Assembly (NCBI GenBank): GCA_029975745.1
Contig: JARKOL010000126.1
Coordinates: 1-42,665, forward strand
DNA length: 42,665 nt
From: Myxococcota bacterium
Lineage (GTDB): Bacteria > Myxococcota_A > UBA9042 > DTJE01
Reading direction: 5' to 3'
Part shown: piece by piece, positions 1 through 9,407 of the stretch
Layout of the letters: each line of letters begins with the position of its first letter
Position numbering within the stretch: the first letter of the stretch is position 1
Notes under the pieces: generated by a model
Told to the model about the DNA's origin: nothing
The model's input: the letters and a program-made list of their open reading frames with translations, nothing else
Databases searched by the model: none
Made by a program: the position numbers and the translations under genes

Positions 1-2760
1 AACTGCACCCTGGAGGACACGTGCCTGGGCGGCAGTTGCGTGGGCACCCCGATGGACTGCGACGACGGCCTGGTCTGCACCACGGATGGGTGCAGTGACG
101 GCGCATGTCGGCACAGCCCGGCACCGGGACACTGCTTCATCCAGGGGGTCTGCTACGTCGCGGACGAAATCAACCCCGACAACATCTGCCAGAAGTGCGA
201 TCCACCCCGGGTCCAGACCGTCTGGGGTCACAACAACGGCGCGACGTGCGATGACGGAAACGCCTGCACGTTCGATGATACCTGCAACCGTGGCGGCTGC
301 GACGGAACGACCTACGGGTGCGATGACGGACTGGCCTGCACGATGGACGTCTGCACGGGCGACGGCGGCTGCGACTTCGTGGTCCAGCCCGGCTTCTGCC
401 TGATCGAGGGGCGCTGCTACCAGGCCGGAGACAGCCACTTCCTGACGTCGTGCAAGGCCTGCATGCCCCTGGCAAGCCAGACCGACTGGACGGACCTGAC
501 CATCCCCTGTGACGATGGCAACGCGTGCTCGAAGGACGACGTCTGTCAGGACGGGTTCTGCACGGGCCTGCCCTACGTCTGCGACGACGGCATTTCCTGC
601 ACGACCGACCGCTGCGACGGGCTGGGGGGCTGCTCCTACGCCGTCCAGGTGGACAAGTGCCTGATCGGCGGGGTCTGCCGCAACGCCTACGCCACGAACC
701 CGGCTAACGTCTGCCAGGTCTGCCTGCCCAGCCTGTCCCAGACGAGTTGGCGGCACAACGACGGAGCCGCCTGCGACGACGGCGTCGCATGCACCCTGGG
801 CGACTACTGCCTTGGCGGCGCCTGCAACGGGCTTCCGTACGTGTGCGACGACGGCCTGTTCTGCACGAACGACATCTGCAACGGGGCCGGCGGCTGCACC
901 TACGAGCGCCAGCCGGAATACTGCCTGATCCAGAACCAGTGCGTGCTGGACGGCGAACGCAATCCCGCCAACACCTGTCAGGAGTGCGATGCCGTCGCGT
1001 CCCCCACCACCTGGATCGGCATCAGCGGGCCGCCGTGCAACGACGGCAACGCCTGCACGCTGAATGACGTCTGCACCAGCGGCGCGTGCGTCGGAACCCT
1101 GCACCCCTGCGACGACGGCGTGGTCTGCACGGCCGACATCTGCGACGGCATGGGCGGCTGCTCGTTCCCCCTGGCGCCGGGGTGGTGCCGGATTCAGGGC
1201 GTGTGCTGGCCCCAGGGTGCGCCGAAGCCGAACGACACGTGCCAGGCGTGCGTCCCGCAGGCCAGTACCAGCGACTGGACGGTGCTGGACGTCAACGAAC
1301 CCGAGATCTGCAACGGCATCGACGACAACTGCGACGGAATCACGGACCCGGAAAACACGTTCGGCTGCGTGTTCTACTACGTGGACGCCGACGAGGACGG
1401 ATTCGGGAACGGGGGCATCCCGCCGCGCTGCCTGTGCGCCCCCGAAGGGAACTATCGGGCGACCGTCGCGGGGGACTGCAATGACGACAACCCCTCGATC
1501 CACCCCGGTGCGACCGAGATCTGCGACTGGGTCGCCGGGCCCGGCTCGGCCCCCATCGACAACGATTGCGACGGACTGTTCAACCCGGAAGGCACCATGG
1601 GATGTGCGTTCTACCATCGCGACAATGACGGCGATGGACACGGCGTTCCGGGCGACTTCCGCTGTCTGTGCGAGCCGCAGGGCGTCTATAGCGCATTGAG
1701 CCCGACCGACTGCAACGACAACAACCCCTACGCATGGCTGGGCGCGCTGGAGATCTGCGACGGGCACGACAACGACTGCGACGGCCAGACCGATCCCGAG
1801 GGCGCGCTGGGGTGCTCGTTGTTCTACCGGGACGCCGACGGGGACGGATTCGGGGTCGGCTCGGAAAGCAGGTGTCTGTGCGGCGTCACCGGGGAATACA
1901 GCGCCACGCGCGCCGGCGACTGCGACGACGGAAACCCCGACGTGAATCCCGACGCCTTCGACGCGTGCAACGGCATCAACGACGACTGCGTCGGCGGGAT
2001 CGATGACGCCCCGCTGGCACTGATGTGCCCCACGGACCCGGGCGCGAACCTGAACGGCACCGTATCGTGCCAGGGTGGCGGTTGCCAGTTGATCTGCAAT
2101 GGCGCGATTCTCGCCCCGCCGCAGGGGGCCTGGCACGACAACGACGGCGTCCTGTTCAACGGGTGCGAGTGCCAGGATGACGCCTACTCGGTCGAGAGCA
2201 GGCACGACGTCTGTTCCAGCGCACGCGACCTTGGGGAAGTCAAGGACGACGGCGGCGTTCGCGTCGTCCAGGCGAACCTCGCGGCCCCCGGCACGTCGGA
2301 TTGGTGGCGCATCCGGGCCACCGACCTGACGCCCACGACCGAACCCGACGGCTGCGACAAGTTCAACTTCAAGGTGATCTTCCTGGACAACCCCGGGGAC
2401 GGGTTCCGGATCGACGCCTTCCGTGGGGGCTGCCAGGAGTTCAGGCGCATCTGCAGCAACGGAACGACGGTCGAGTGGGCCACCAACTTCCGGGACGCCT
2501 CGGGCCGTGGCGAGTGCGCCTGCTCGCCCCACCAGATCGACCTGTGTGACCCGCCCGAGGATCTGGCCGACTGCATCCGGAGGGTCGGCATCCAGAACTG
2601 CGGGTCGTGTCCGGGCATGGGGCAGCCCAACGCCAACCTCTGCACCGACAACTCCGAAGACTTCTACATCCGGGTCTTCCGCAAGGCCGGGGCGGCGCCG
2701 ACGTGCGCGAACTACCGACTGGAATTCTCGAACGGCAAGTACCCCTACAGCGGCAACTAG
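1..2760 (+). CDS. Cys-rich repeat protein with MopE-like putative metal-binding motifs (5' truncated by window edge)
   Basis: Frame 1 is open from base 1 through the listed ORF (40..2760). N-terminal half has repeated CDDGxxCTxDxCxxxGGC...NPxxxCQxCxPxxSQTxW units. Central part has about three EICNGxDDNCDGxTDPEGxxGC...YxDxDGDGFG...RCLC...DCNDxNPxxxPGAxEICD units, as in putative metal-binding (MopE-like) repeats. Confidence 0.85.
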   Translation, partial: NCTLEDTCLGGSCVGTPMDCDDGLVCTTDGCSDGACRHSPAPGHCFIQGVCYVADEINPDNICQKCDPPRVQTVWGHNNGATCDDGNACTFDDTCNRGGCDGTTYGCDDGLACTMDVCTGDGGCDFVVQPGFCLIEGRCYQAGDSHFLTSCKACMPLASQTDWTDLTIPCDDGNACSKDDVCQDGFCTGLPYVCDDGISCTTDRCDGLGGCSYAVQVDKCLIGGVCRNAYATNPANVCQVCLPSLSQTSWRHNDGAACDDGVACTLGDYCLGGACNGLPYVCDDGLFCTNDICNGAGGCTYERQPEYCLIQNQCVLDGERNPANTCQECDAVASPTTWIGISGPPCNDGNACTLNDVCTSGACVGTLHPCDDGVVCTADICDGMGGCSFPLAPGWCRIQGVCWPQGAPKPNDTCQACVPQASTSDWTVLDVNEPEICNGIDDNCDGITDPENTFGCVFYYVDADEDGFGNGGIPPRCLCAPEGNYRATVAGDCNDDNPSIHPGATEICDWVAGPGSAPIDNDCDGLFNPEGTMGCAFYHRDNDGDGHGVPGDFRCLCEPQGVYSALSPTDCNDNNPYAWLGALEICDGHDNDCDGQTDPEGALGCSLFYRDADGDGFGVGSESRCLCGVTGEYSATRAGDCDDGNPDVNPDAFDACNGINDDCVGGIDDAPLALMCPTDPGANLNGTVSCQGGGCQLICNGAILAPPQGAWHDNDGVLFNGCECQDDAYSVESRHDVCSSARDLGEVKDDGGVRVVQANLAAPGTSDWWRIRATDLTPTTEPDGCDKFNFKVIFLDNPGDGFRIDAFRGGCQEFRRICSNGTTVEWATNFRDASGRGECACSPHQIDLCDPPEDLADCIRRVGIQNCGSCPGMGQPNANLCTDNSEDFYIRVFRKAGAAPTCANYRLEFSNGKYPYSGN

Positions 2761-2789
2761 ATCCTGCCGGAACACAAGGAGCAAGCGAC

Positions 2790-3248
2790 ATGTCCCATCG
2801 ACACCCCTCGGCTCACCTCCCTGTCCGACGCCCCCCGTGTCGGGCGTTCCTGGCCCCCCTGCTGGTCCTCCCCCTGCTGCTGGCCGCCTGTGGGGACAAG
2901 GGGGCGCCCTACACGATCGAGGCCCCTGCCGTGACCTTGTCGGCCGAGGGTCAGGGGCAGGTCGCGATCCGGTTCGTCCCCCGCGCCGGATTCAAGTGGA
3001 ACGACGAGTTCCCCGCCCGCCTTCGGGTCGTGGACGCGGGCACGGCCACGCTGTCGAAGTCGGTCTTCACCCATGCGGACAAGGACTTCCAGGACCAGGG
3101 CGGAACCGGTGTCCTGGTGCTGGCCGTCAACGCCTCCGCCCCGGGTGCCACCACCCTGAAGGCCACGGCCGACTTTTCGGTGTGCAACGACGACGAGTGT
3201 CGCATCTTCCGAACGATTCCGGTCGAAGTCCCGATTCAGGTGCAGTAG
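2790..3248 (+). CDS. Small lipoprotein with DsbD N-terminal-like C-terminus
   Basis: Start at ATG 2790 after AAGGAG-type RBS. Signal/lipobox MSHRHP...LLVLPLLLAAC. C-terminal ADFSVCNDDECRIFRTIPVEVPIQVQ resembles the end of DsbD-alpha-like domains. Confidence 0.7.
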   Translation: MSHRHPSAHLPVRRPPCRAFLAPLLVLPLLLAACGDKGAPYTIEAPAVTLSAEGQGQVAIRFVPRAGFKWNDEFPARLRVVDAGTATLSKSVFTHADKDFQDQGGTGVLVLAVNASAPGATTLKATADFSVCNDDECRIFRTIPVEVPIQVQ

Positions 3249-3259
3249 CGGACACAAGG

Positions 3260-6145
3260 CTACTGCGAGATCCGGCAGGACACCTGGTAGTCCCAGGCGG
3301 TCCCAGGCTCGCCGCCGATCACCCGGACCGTGAAGGTGTCGTTCTTGCCCTTGGTGAACAGGCCGTTGACCGAGCCGCTGCCCGGCCCGGCAATGCCGCC
3401 CGGATACCGGGGATTGCCCTCATAGCTGGACTCGCCCCGCCAGCCGGTGTTCACGACCTGCATGCCGTCCGGGTAGTCGGCCAGGAACATGTCCGGAATG
3501 GAATAGGCATCGAATCGCAGGTCGAACACGGCCCCCTTCGGGATGTCCGAGATGTCCCAGGTGTCGATGGTCCCCGAAGACCCCCCGGACCCGGCCGCCT
3601 TCCACGAGTTGCAGATGGTCAGGTCGTACTCGCGCTCCGGAACCTCGCCGATCACCACCATCGCGGTTCCGGAGGCCAGGTTGTCGCCGCCGGCCTGGAC
3701 CACCGCGTACACGCCGAACGAGCCCTCGCGGACGAACCGGTGGAACACGGTGAACCCGGCGCGCCCCCCCTGGACCGTGGCCACCTGCTGCCCCAGCGCC
3801 TCGGGCGAACCGTCCCCGAAGTTCCACTGGAACGTGACCTGGCCCACGCCCGAGGGCAGACCGGTCGCCTCCATCGTGAAGGGATACTCGTTCTCCATGT
3901 CGCCCGCCAGGAAGGACGGCACGATGGTCAGCCGCGTGCCCACCGACACCTGCGCGCGCGCGTCCGCGATCTGCTCGCCCGTGTCCGTCCGCACCAGGAC
4001 CGCCGTCAGGATGTACGTTCCCGGAAGGGTGTACTCATGACGGATGACCGTCTGCGACCGGCCGCCCGAGACCGTCTCGACCGCGGCGTCGGTCGTGCCG
4101 TCCCCGAAGTCCCATTCGAACCGGACCTCGGTCAGTTCCGACGGAATCCTGGAGGCGGCCAGCGTGAAGGCGTACTGGCGCCCCACATCACCGTCCTCGA
4201 TCCCCGGCGGGTCGATGGTCAGCGACGTGTCCACCAGCACCTCGACGCGCGGCAGGCTCGTCGGATCATTCAGGGCATACGGCAGGCCGATCGCCCCAAA
4301 GAAGCTGTCGTACAGGTGGACGTTCAGGTCGTACGTGCCGTCCTCCCCCTCCTTCGGCGCCCAGTTCTGTCGGGCAATCCCGTCGGCGGGCATCGTGACT
4401 TCGACGATCTTCCGGGGCGGCGGCTGAGGCTCGCCGTCGGCGACGACCGGGAACGCGACGAATGCGGCGCGCAGGCCGTCCGCGTTGATCGCATCGGCCC
4501 GCAGGGTGACGTTTTCGGCGATGGTGACCTTGCGGGGACTTGCCTGAAGCCGGGGCCTGGGGGACTGCATCAGCATGCGCTTGTACTGGAACAGCACGAT
4601 GTCGATGCTGCTGATGCTGCCCAGGCCGATCTTTGACAACAGCTTGTTGGTCTCGGACAGGGTTTCCATCAGCGGCGACAGATCCGCGGAGACGCCGGCG
4701 TACACGTTCCACTCGGGGCCCTTGTACTGCCGATCATTCGGGTCGAACGGCAGCGCCAGCGCCAGGTCGGTCCCGGCAAAGAGCTTCAGACCGACGGTCT
4801 TGGCCGACAGCAGTTCCCAGTGCGCCAGCTGGATGGACTTCGCCAGCACGCCCCGGAAGAACGGCTCCACCTGGATCTTGAACTCGTGCTTCATGCCGCC
4901 GTCGAGCTTGCCCAGCGTGACCCCCTCACCGACATCCTCGCGCTCCTTGATGGGATAGAAGCCCTGCCCGCTGGCGTATCCGAACCCCAGTTTCACCTCG
5001 ATCCCCTTGTCCACCTTCGGCCCGGTCAGTTTCACCTCGCCCGCCGTGTATCCGACGGTGATTCCGACGCCAACCTCCGGCTTCAGCACCGGCGCGATGC
5101 CGATGGGGCCCAGGATCGGGATGAACGCGAACGGAATGCTGCCCAACTCCTGCACGCACTCCAGCTTCCCGGTCAGGCCGCCCGACAGGCTGACCTCGCC
5201 CACCGAGCCCGTGATGCCGGCACTGCCCCGAAGGTAGAAGTCGAACTGCTCGACACTGCTGGAAAACCACCCCTTCACGATCCGGACCTCGGCCACCGCG
5301 CGCAGACTCAGGCGCTGCTCCAACTGGAAGCCGCTGAACCCCACGTTCACGACGCTGGTTTCGCCCTTGCACTTCAACTTCGGCAGCGACAGGGCGCCGT
5401 ACAGGACGCCCTCCTCGCCGTCGTCGGGCGGCGGCTCGACCGCCTGGGATCCGTCACGACTGCTGCGCACCACGCGCGTCCCGTCGTCGTCCAGGACCAC
5501 ATCAAAGACGATCGGCGGTCCCTCGGCGATGACGTCCAGTTCCTCGAAGACCTCCAGCAGCGTCGCCGGCACCGTCTCGAAAGTCCGCCGCCCGCCCCCG
5601 TCCTCGACCACGTCGATGACCCGGTCCAGAAGGCCGCCGACATGACCGCCAAACAGGACCGTGCCCACGTCGATCGTCCCGGTCGCGGCGTTCCGGCGCA
5701 GCGTGACCAGCGCCCGATCGCGCAGGTCGGGATCCGGATACTCGATGGCAATCACGTCCTCACGGGACACCAGCACCGCCTGCGGCGTCAGCCCGGCAAT
5801 CGCGGCCACGACCGTCGCGGGGGTCGCCTTGCCCGAACTGACCGAGATCACGGCGGAGCCGGGCTGGAAGGAGGCCGCGGTCAGCTCGCCACTCTTGTTG
5901 ACCCAGACCACCTCCGGCGCGCTGGATTCGAACTGGAAGGACGCGCCGTCCACGACGCTGCCGTCGCCCCGGCGCACGACGGCCCGGATTCGCGCCTTCT
6001 GCCCCACCTCCGTGAACACGAAGAAGCTGTCCGAGGTGATCTCGACCCAGCCATCACCACCCGGGCCGGAGTCCCCGCAACCGGACAGCATCAGTACGCC
6101 CGCCAGGATCGAAAGCACCGCTCCCAGGAATCGTCCGCGCCCCAT
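3260..6145 (-). CDS. Large secreted lipoprotein with Ig-like and PKD domains
   Basis: ORF 3260..6181; ATG at 6145 has GGAGG 6 nt upstream. Lipobox LAGVLMLSGC. Two PKD-like units (FEWDFGDGTTDA..., FQWNFGDGSPEA...). Confidence 0.8.
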   Translation of the reverse strand: MGRGRFLGAVLSILAGVLMLSGCGDSGPGGDGWVEITSDSFFVFTEVGQKARIRAVVRRGDGSVVDGASFQFESSAPEVVWVNKSGELTAASFQPGSAVISVSSGKATPATVVAAIAGLTPQAVLVSREDVIAIEYPDPDLRDRALVTLRRNAATGTIDVGTVLFGGHVGGLLDRVIDVVEDGGGRRTFETVPATLLEVFEELDVIAEGPPIVFDVVLDDDGTRVVRSSRDGSQAVEPPPDDGEEGVLYGALSLPKLKCKGETSVVNVGFSGFQLEQRLSLRAVAEVRIVKGWFSSSVEQFDFYLRGSAGITGSVGEVSLSGGLTGKLECVQELGSIPFAFIPILGPIGIAPVLKPEVGVGITVGYTAGEVKLTGPKVDKGIEVKLGFGYASGQGFYPIKEREDVGEGVTLGKLDGGMKHEFKIQVEPFFRGVLAKSIQLAHWELLSAKTVGLKLFAGTDLALALPFDPNDRQYKGPEWNVYAGVSADLSPLMETLSETNKLLSKIGLGSISSIDIVLFQYKRMLMQSPRPRLQASPRKVTIAENVTLRADAINADGLRAAFVAFPVVADGEPQPPPRKIVEVTMPADGIARQNWAPKEGEDGTYDLNVHLYDSFFGAIGLPYALNDPTSLPRVEVLVDTSLTIDPPGIEDGDVGRQYAFTLAASRIPSELTEVRFEWDFGDGTTDAAVETVSGGRSQTVIRHEYTLPGTYILTAVLVRTDTGEQIADARAQVSVGTRLTIVPSFLAGDMENEYPFTMEATGLPSGVGQVTFQWNFGDGSPEALGQQVATVQGGRAGFTVFHRFVREGSFGVYAVVQAGGDNLASGTAMVVIGEVPEREYDLTICNSWKAAGSGGSSGTIDTWDISDIPKGAVFDLRFDAYSIPDMFLADYPDGMQVVNTGWRGESSYEGNPRYPGGIAGPGSGSVNGLFTKGKNDTFTVRVIGGEPGTAWDYQVSCRISQ

Positions 6146-6409
6146 CGACCACCTCCCTTGGGAACGCCGGCCCCCTCGCAAGGAAGCCCGACCGTCCCCG
6201 ACACTCTGGATTCAGTAGGGCAGACTCGCATCCCTGGCGGCCGAAGTCAACTTGCCGCCGACGCACTTGACGCCGAGGCCCGAAGGTCCCGACGCGTTGC
6301 GAGCCGAAGCGCCCTGGGACGGATGCAGCGCTTCAGCCGCGGGGTGCCAGGCCCCAGAACTACGTTCGAATGGTGGGATTGGGACAGGTTCGATGGGGGG
6401 ACGGCGCGC

Positions 6410-6790
6410 CTACTTCTTGTGGCAGTCGTTGCAGAGCGTGGGCGCCTTGGTGTCGGCCTTCTTGGCCTTCTCGGCCTTGTGGCACTTCTGGCAGCTGGCG
6501 TGGTAGGCGTCCTTCGAAGAGGGGGTATCGCCTTCCTTGGCCGCCTTGTGACACTCGCCGCACTTCGGCTTGGACTTGTCGCCACCCTTGAAGTTGTGGT
6601 GGCACTTGTCGCACTTGATGTCCTTGGCGTGCGTCGCGTGGTCGAACGTCACATCGCCGCGCTTGCTCTTCACGGTGACCTTCGCGGGCTCGCCCGCGAA
6701 GCCCGTCGCCTGGAACGAGCCGATGACCAGCATCAGCGCCCCGGCCGCCAGCAGCAGCGCCCCCGCGACATTCTTCGAAAACACCTTCAT
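6410..6790 (-). CDS. Small periplasmic tetraheme class III (c3/c7-like) cytochrome
   Basis: Signal peptide MKVFSKNVAGALLLAAGALMLVIG. Four CXXCH motifs (CDKCH, CGECH, CQKCH, CNDCH) and FDHATHAKD. Confidence 0.85.
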   Translation of the reverse strand: MKVFSKNVAGALLLAAGALMLVIGSFQATGFAGEPAKVTVKSKRGDVTFDHATHAKDIKCDKCHHNFKGGDKSKPKCGECHKAAKEGDTPSSKDAYHASCQKCHKAEKAKKADTKAPTLCNDCHKK

Positions 6791-6887
6791 GACCTGACCT
6801 CCCATGGGTTGGAAATCCACCCGCTCCGGCCCCGGAGCGGCACGCGGCATGGACGCAGGTCCAAGCCGAGTATTTCGGTCCGAATTA

Positions 6888-7964
6888 TCACCCGCCGTGG
6901 CACATTTTGCACATCTTTGTGTCCCGACCCGCCGTCGGGTTCCAGCCCTTCGGGTGCGGGCTGCGCCCGGCCGTGCCGCCGACCCGGTGGCACGTGATGC
7001 AGTTCGATGCGGCGCCCCGGTCGTGGCACGACGCGCAGGACACGATGTCCCGGCGAGCCGCATCCCCGTGGAAGTCCGGGGACTTCACATTCATGGCCCA
7101 GCCGGCCGGATGGGGCGAGGCCCGATCACCACGCCGCTGCCCCTGGGCAACGCGCGCCTCCTCGTGACACGTCTGGCACTGGCGGGTCGAGTGGCACTTC
7201 AGACAGGCGGCCGGGTCCGTGCGCGCCTCGATCGGATGACGCGTCAGGAAATCGCCCCGGTGGACCAGTTGCCGATCGACCTGCTCCGAGAAGCGCAGTG
7301 CCTGGGGCATGCCCTCCAGACGATTGTGGCAGTCCGAGCAGGAATCCTGGCGATGGCAGTGCGCGCACACGTCCCCGTCGGTCTTGGCCAGGCTGCCGTG
7401 ACGGGCCATGAAGTCGGCATCGTGCGAGAACAGCGCGGTGGGGCGCGACGGGTTCTCGGCCAGGTCGCCGTGGCATGCCTTGCAGTCGATATCCCGGAAC
7501 TCCTTGCGATGGCAGGACATGCACATGTCGTGGTTCATCGGGCGGGCCGCCTGGGACGGCGCGGTCCGCTGGGCCACCCCGGCGTGGCACGGTTCGCACT
7601 TGCCCTCGGACACCTCGACGTGCAGCGCGTGGCTGAACAGGACCCCTTGGGACGCCGGACGCGGCGTCCACGTTCCCGGATTGGCCGGGTTCGTGTGGCA
7701 CAGGCCGCACTCGCCGTCATTCTTCTCGTGGCAGTCCAGGCACTGGGCCTCGCGGTAGCGCATCGCGGACGTGACCTGATCGGACTCGATGACCGCCTGG
7801 TGGCAATCCGAGCAACCGATCTCGTTGTCGATGACGTGTAGCTTGTGGCTGAACTTGATCCGGTCCTCGCGCTTGACCAGGGATCCGCATGCGAACACGG
7901 TCCCCAGCCCGACGGCCGCGATCGCCACCATCCAGATTCCCTTGGACACGTGCAGTCGCTCCAT
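6888..7964 (-). CDS. Multiheme c-type cytochrome, 13 CXXCH motifs, probable lipoprotein
   Basis: Start MERLHVSKG at 7964. 13 CXXCH motifs counted (CSDCH, CLDCH, CGLCH, CEPCH, CMSCH, CKACH, CAHCH, CSDCH, CLKCH, CQTCH, CASCH, CITCH, CKMCH). N-terminal hydrophobic segment ending VFAC. Confidence 0.88.
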   Translation of the reverse strand: MERLHVSKGIWMVAIAAVGLGTVFACGSLVKREDRIKFSHKLHVIDNEIGCSDCHQAVIESDQVTSAMRYREAQCLDCHEKNDGECGLCHTNPANPGTWTPRPASQGVLFSHALHVEVSEGKCEPCHAGVAQRTAPSQAARPMNHDMCMSCHRKEFRDIDCKACHGDLAENPSRPTALFSHDADFMARHGSLAKTDGDVCAHCHRQDSCSDCHNRLEGMPQALRFSEQVDRQLVHRGDFLTRHPIEARTDPAACLKCHSTRQCQTCHEEARVAQGQRRGDRASPHPAGWAMNVKSPDFHGDAARRDIVSCASCHDRGAASNCITCHRVGGTAGRSPHPKGWNPTAGRDTKMCKMCHGG

Positions 7965-7972
7965 CGGACACC

Positions 7973-9373
7973 TCACTTGACGAACGTGTCGAATTCGTAC
8001 TGGAACTTCAGCAACCCCGACCACGCCTGCGTGAAGTCGGGATTCACATGCACCGCAACGTCACCCTGGAGACGCGCCCCCTTGCCCAGGTCGCATCCGG
8101 CGGTCAGCGAAACGACGTGCGAACGCTTGTAGCCGCCATCCCCGGTGTGCCGATAGGGCGTCACCCCCGACGGGTCCATCCGCCGCCAGACGTCCCACCC
8201 CAGCACCGCGTCGTCATAGAAGTAGTTGTTGATGTCCGCGGTGACCAGCAGGCGGCGGAAGGCCTCGGGCCGATACGCCGCGAACACCCGCGCCTGCGTG
8301 TAGGCGTTCTGGAAGCCCTTCAGGCGGGCGACCTCCAGCCCCACCGAACTGCCCGCGCCCGCACCGTCGAAGCGCAGGATCGGGCGCAACCCGACCTCGT
8401 AGCCGTGATCGTCATCCTCGTAGTGGTAGTAGCGCCCGTACAGGTTCGCGCCCAGCCACCCGGAGCCGTAGTAGGCCACGTCGGCCCCGACCTTGTGGTA
8501 GTCCGCGTCGGTGAACACGCTGAAGATCGACGTCTTCGGGATGCGGCCGGACGGGTCGTACATCCCGTAGTTCAGGGTGAAGCGCCAGTCGCGCCCCAGA
8601 AGGTACGTCAGCGAGTTCGACGTCTCCTGGAAGGACGCGGACACCAGGTCCACCAGCACGTAGCCGGCGAACTCGACCTGTCGGAAGTACCTGAAACTGT
8701 AGTCGACGCCCAGGTTGGACCGATCGAACTGGCCGTCGGCCCGCTGCCCCGTATAGGACACCCCGATATTGCCGAACTGCCAGGGTCGATAGGCGATCCG
8801 GCCACCAAAGACCGTCCGGTCCAGGTCGAAGTCCGACCCCTGGTACGGCACCCAGCCGCCGAACGCCGAGATCTCGAGGGGGATCTTCGGGCGAACGCGG
8901 ACGTAGACACCGTCCATCATCGTGTTGTTTCCAGCGCTTTCGTACAGGATCTGCCGCCCTGCGCGCACCGTCACCAGGTTCCTGGGATGGGTGTAGGTCA
9001 CCGTGCCGATCAACAGGTCCCCGGCAACCGAACGTTCACCGGCCTGGTGGAACGGGACCAGCCGGCCCCACCCGCTCATGTGGATCGAGAAACCAGGCAC
9101 GCCGACGTCGTCCGCGCCCATCGTCAGGTACTGGTACATCGGCATCTGGAACAGGCGGGACGTGGGATCGTTCGGATCCAGCACCTGTCTGCCCAGGAAG
9201 TAGGTCGTCGAGGATCCGTAGACCCTCGTTCGACCTTCCGACCGAGGCGACTGGGCCTGGACCGTGTCGGCCGGCTTGTCCCCCTCATCGGCCAGGACGG
9301 GCAGGGCCAGCGACAGGGTCAGGGCCCCCAGGATCGCCCCGGAAATCCCGAGGTTCCTTGCACCGATTGCCAT
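7973..9373 (-). CDS. Outer-membrane beta-barrel protein, putative porin partner of the adjacent cytochromes
   Basis: Start MAIGARNLG at 9373, signal peptide ending LALPVLADE. Alternating aromatic/polar strands throughout, C-terminus LKFQYEFDTFVK. Lies between two multiheme cytochrome genes. Confidence 0.75.
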   Translation of the reverse strand: MAIGARNLGISGAILGALTLSLALPVLADEGDKPADTVQAQSPRSEGRTRVYGSSTTYFLGRQVLDPNDPTSRLFQMPMYQYLTMGADDVGVPGFSIHMSGWGRLVPFHQAGERSVAGDLLIGTVTYTHPRNLVTVRAGRQILYESAGNNTMMDGVYVRVRPKIPLEISAFGGWVPYQGSDFDLDRTVFGGRIAYRPWQFGNIGVSYTGQRADGQFDRSNLGVDYSFRYFRQVEFAGYVLVDLVSASFQETSNSLTYLLGRDWRFTLNYGMYDPSGRIPKTSIFSVFTDADYHKVGADVAYYGSGWLGANLYGRYYHYEDDDHGYEVGLRPILRFDGAGAGSSVGLEVARLKGFQNAYTQARVFAAYRPEAFRRLLVTADINNYFYDDAVLGWDVWRRMDPSGVTPYRHTGDGGYKRSHVVSLTAGCDLGKGARLQGDVAVHVNPDFTQAWSGLLKFQYEFDTFVK

Positions 9374-9407
9374 GACAGCCTCCTTCACGTCCGAAGCCCC
9401 GAGACGC

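Noticed and set aside
2423-4636. 737-aa + strand ORF
   Set aside because: Overlaps the Cys-rich gene end, lipoprotein and antisense of the PKD gene; no domain, shadow ORF.
6306-6334. Inverted repeat GAAGCGC-15 nt-GCGCTTC downstream of the c3 gene, considered as a terminator
   Set aside because: 7-bp stem with a 15-nt loop and no U-tract; too weak to call, rho-dependent termination equally likely.
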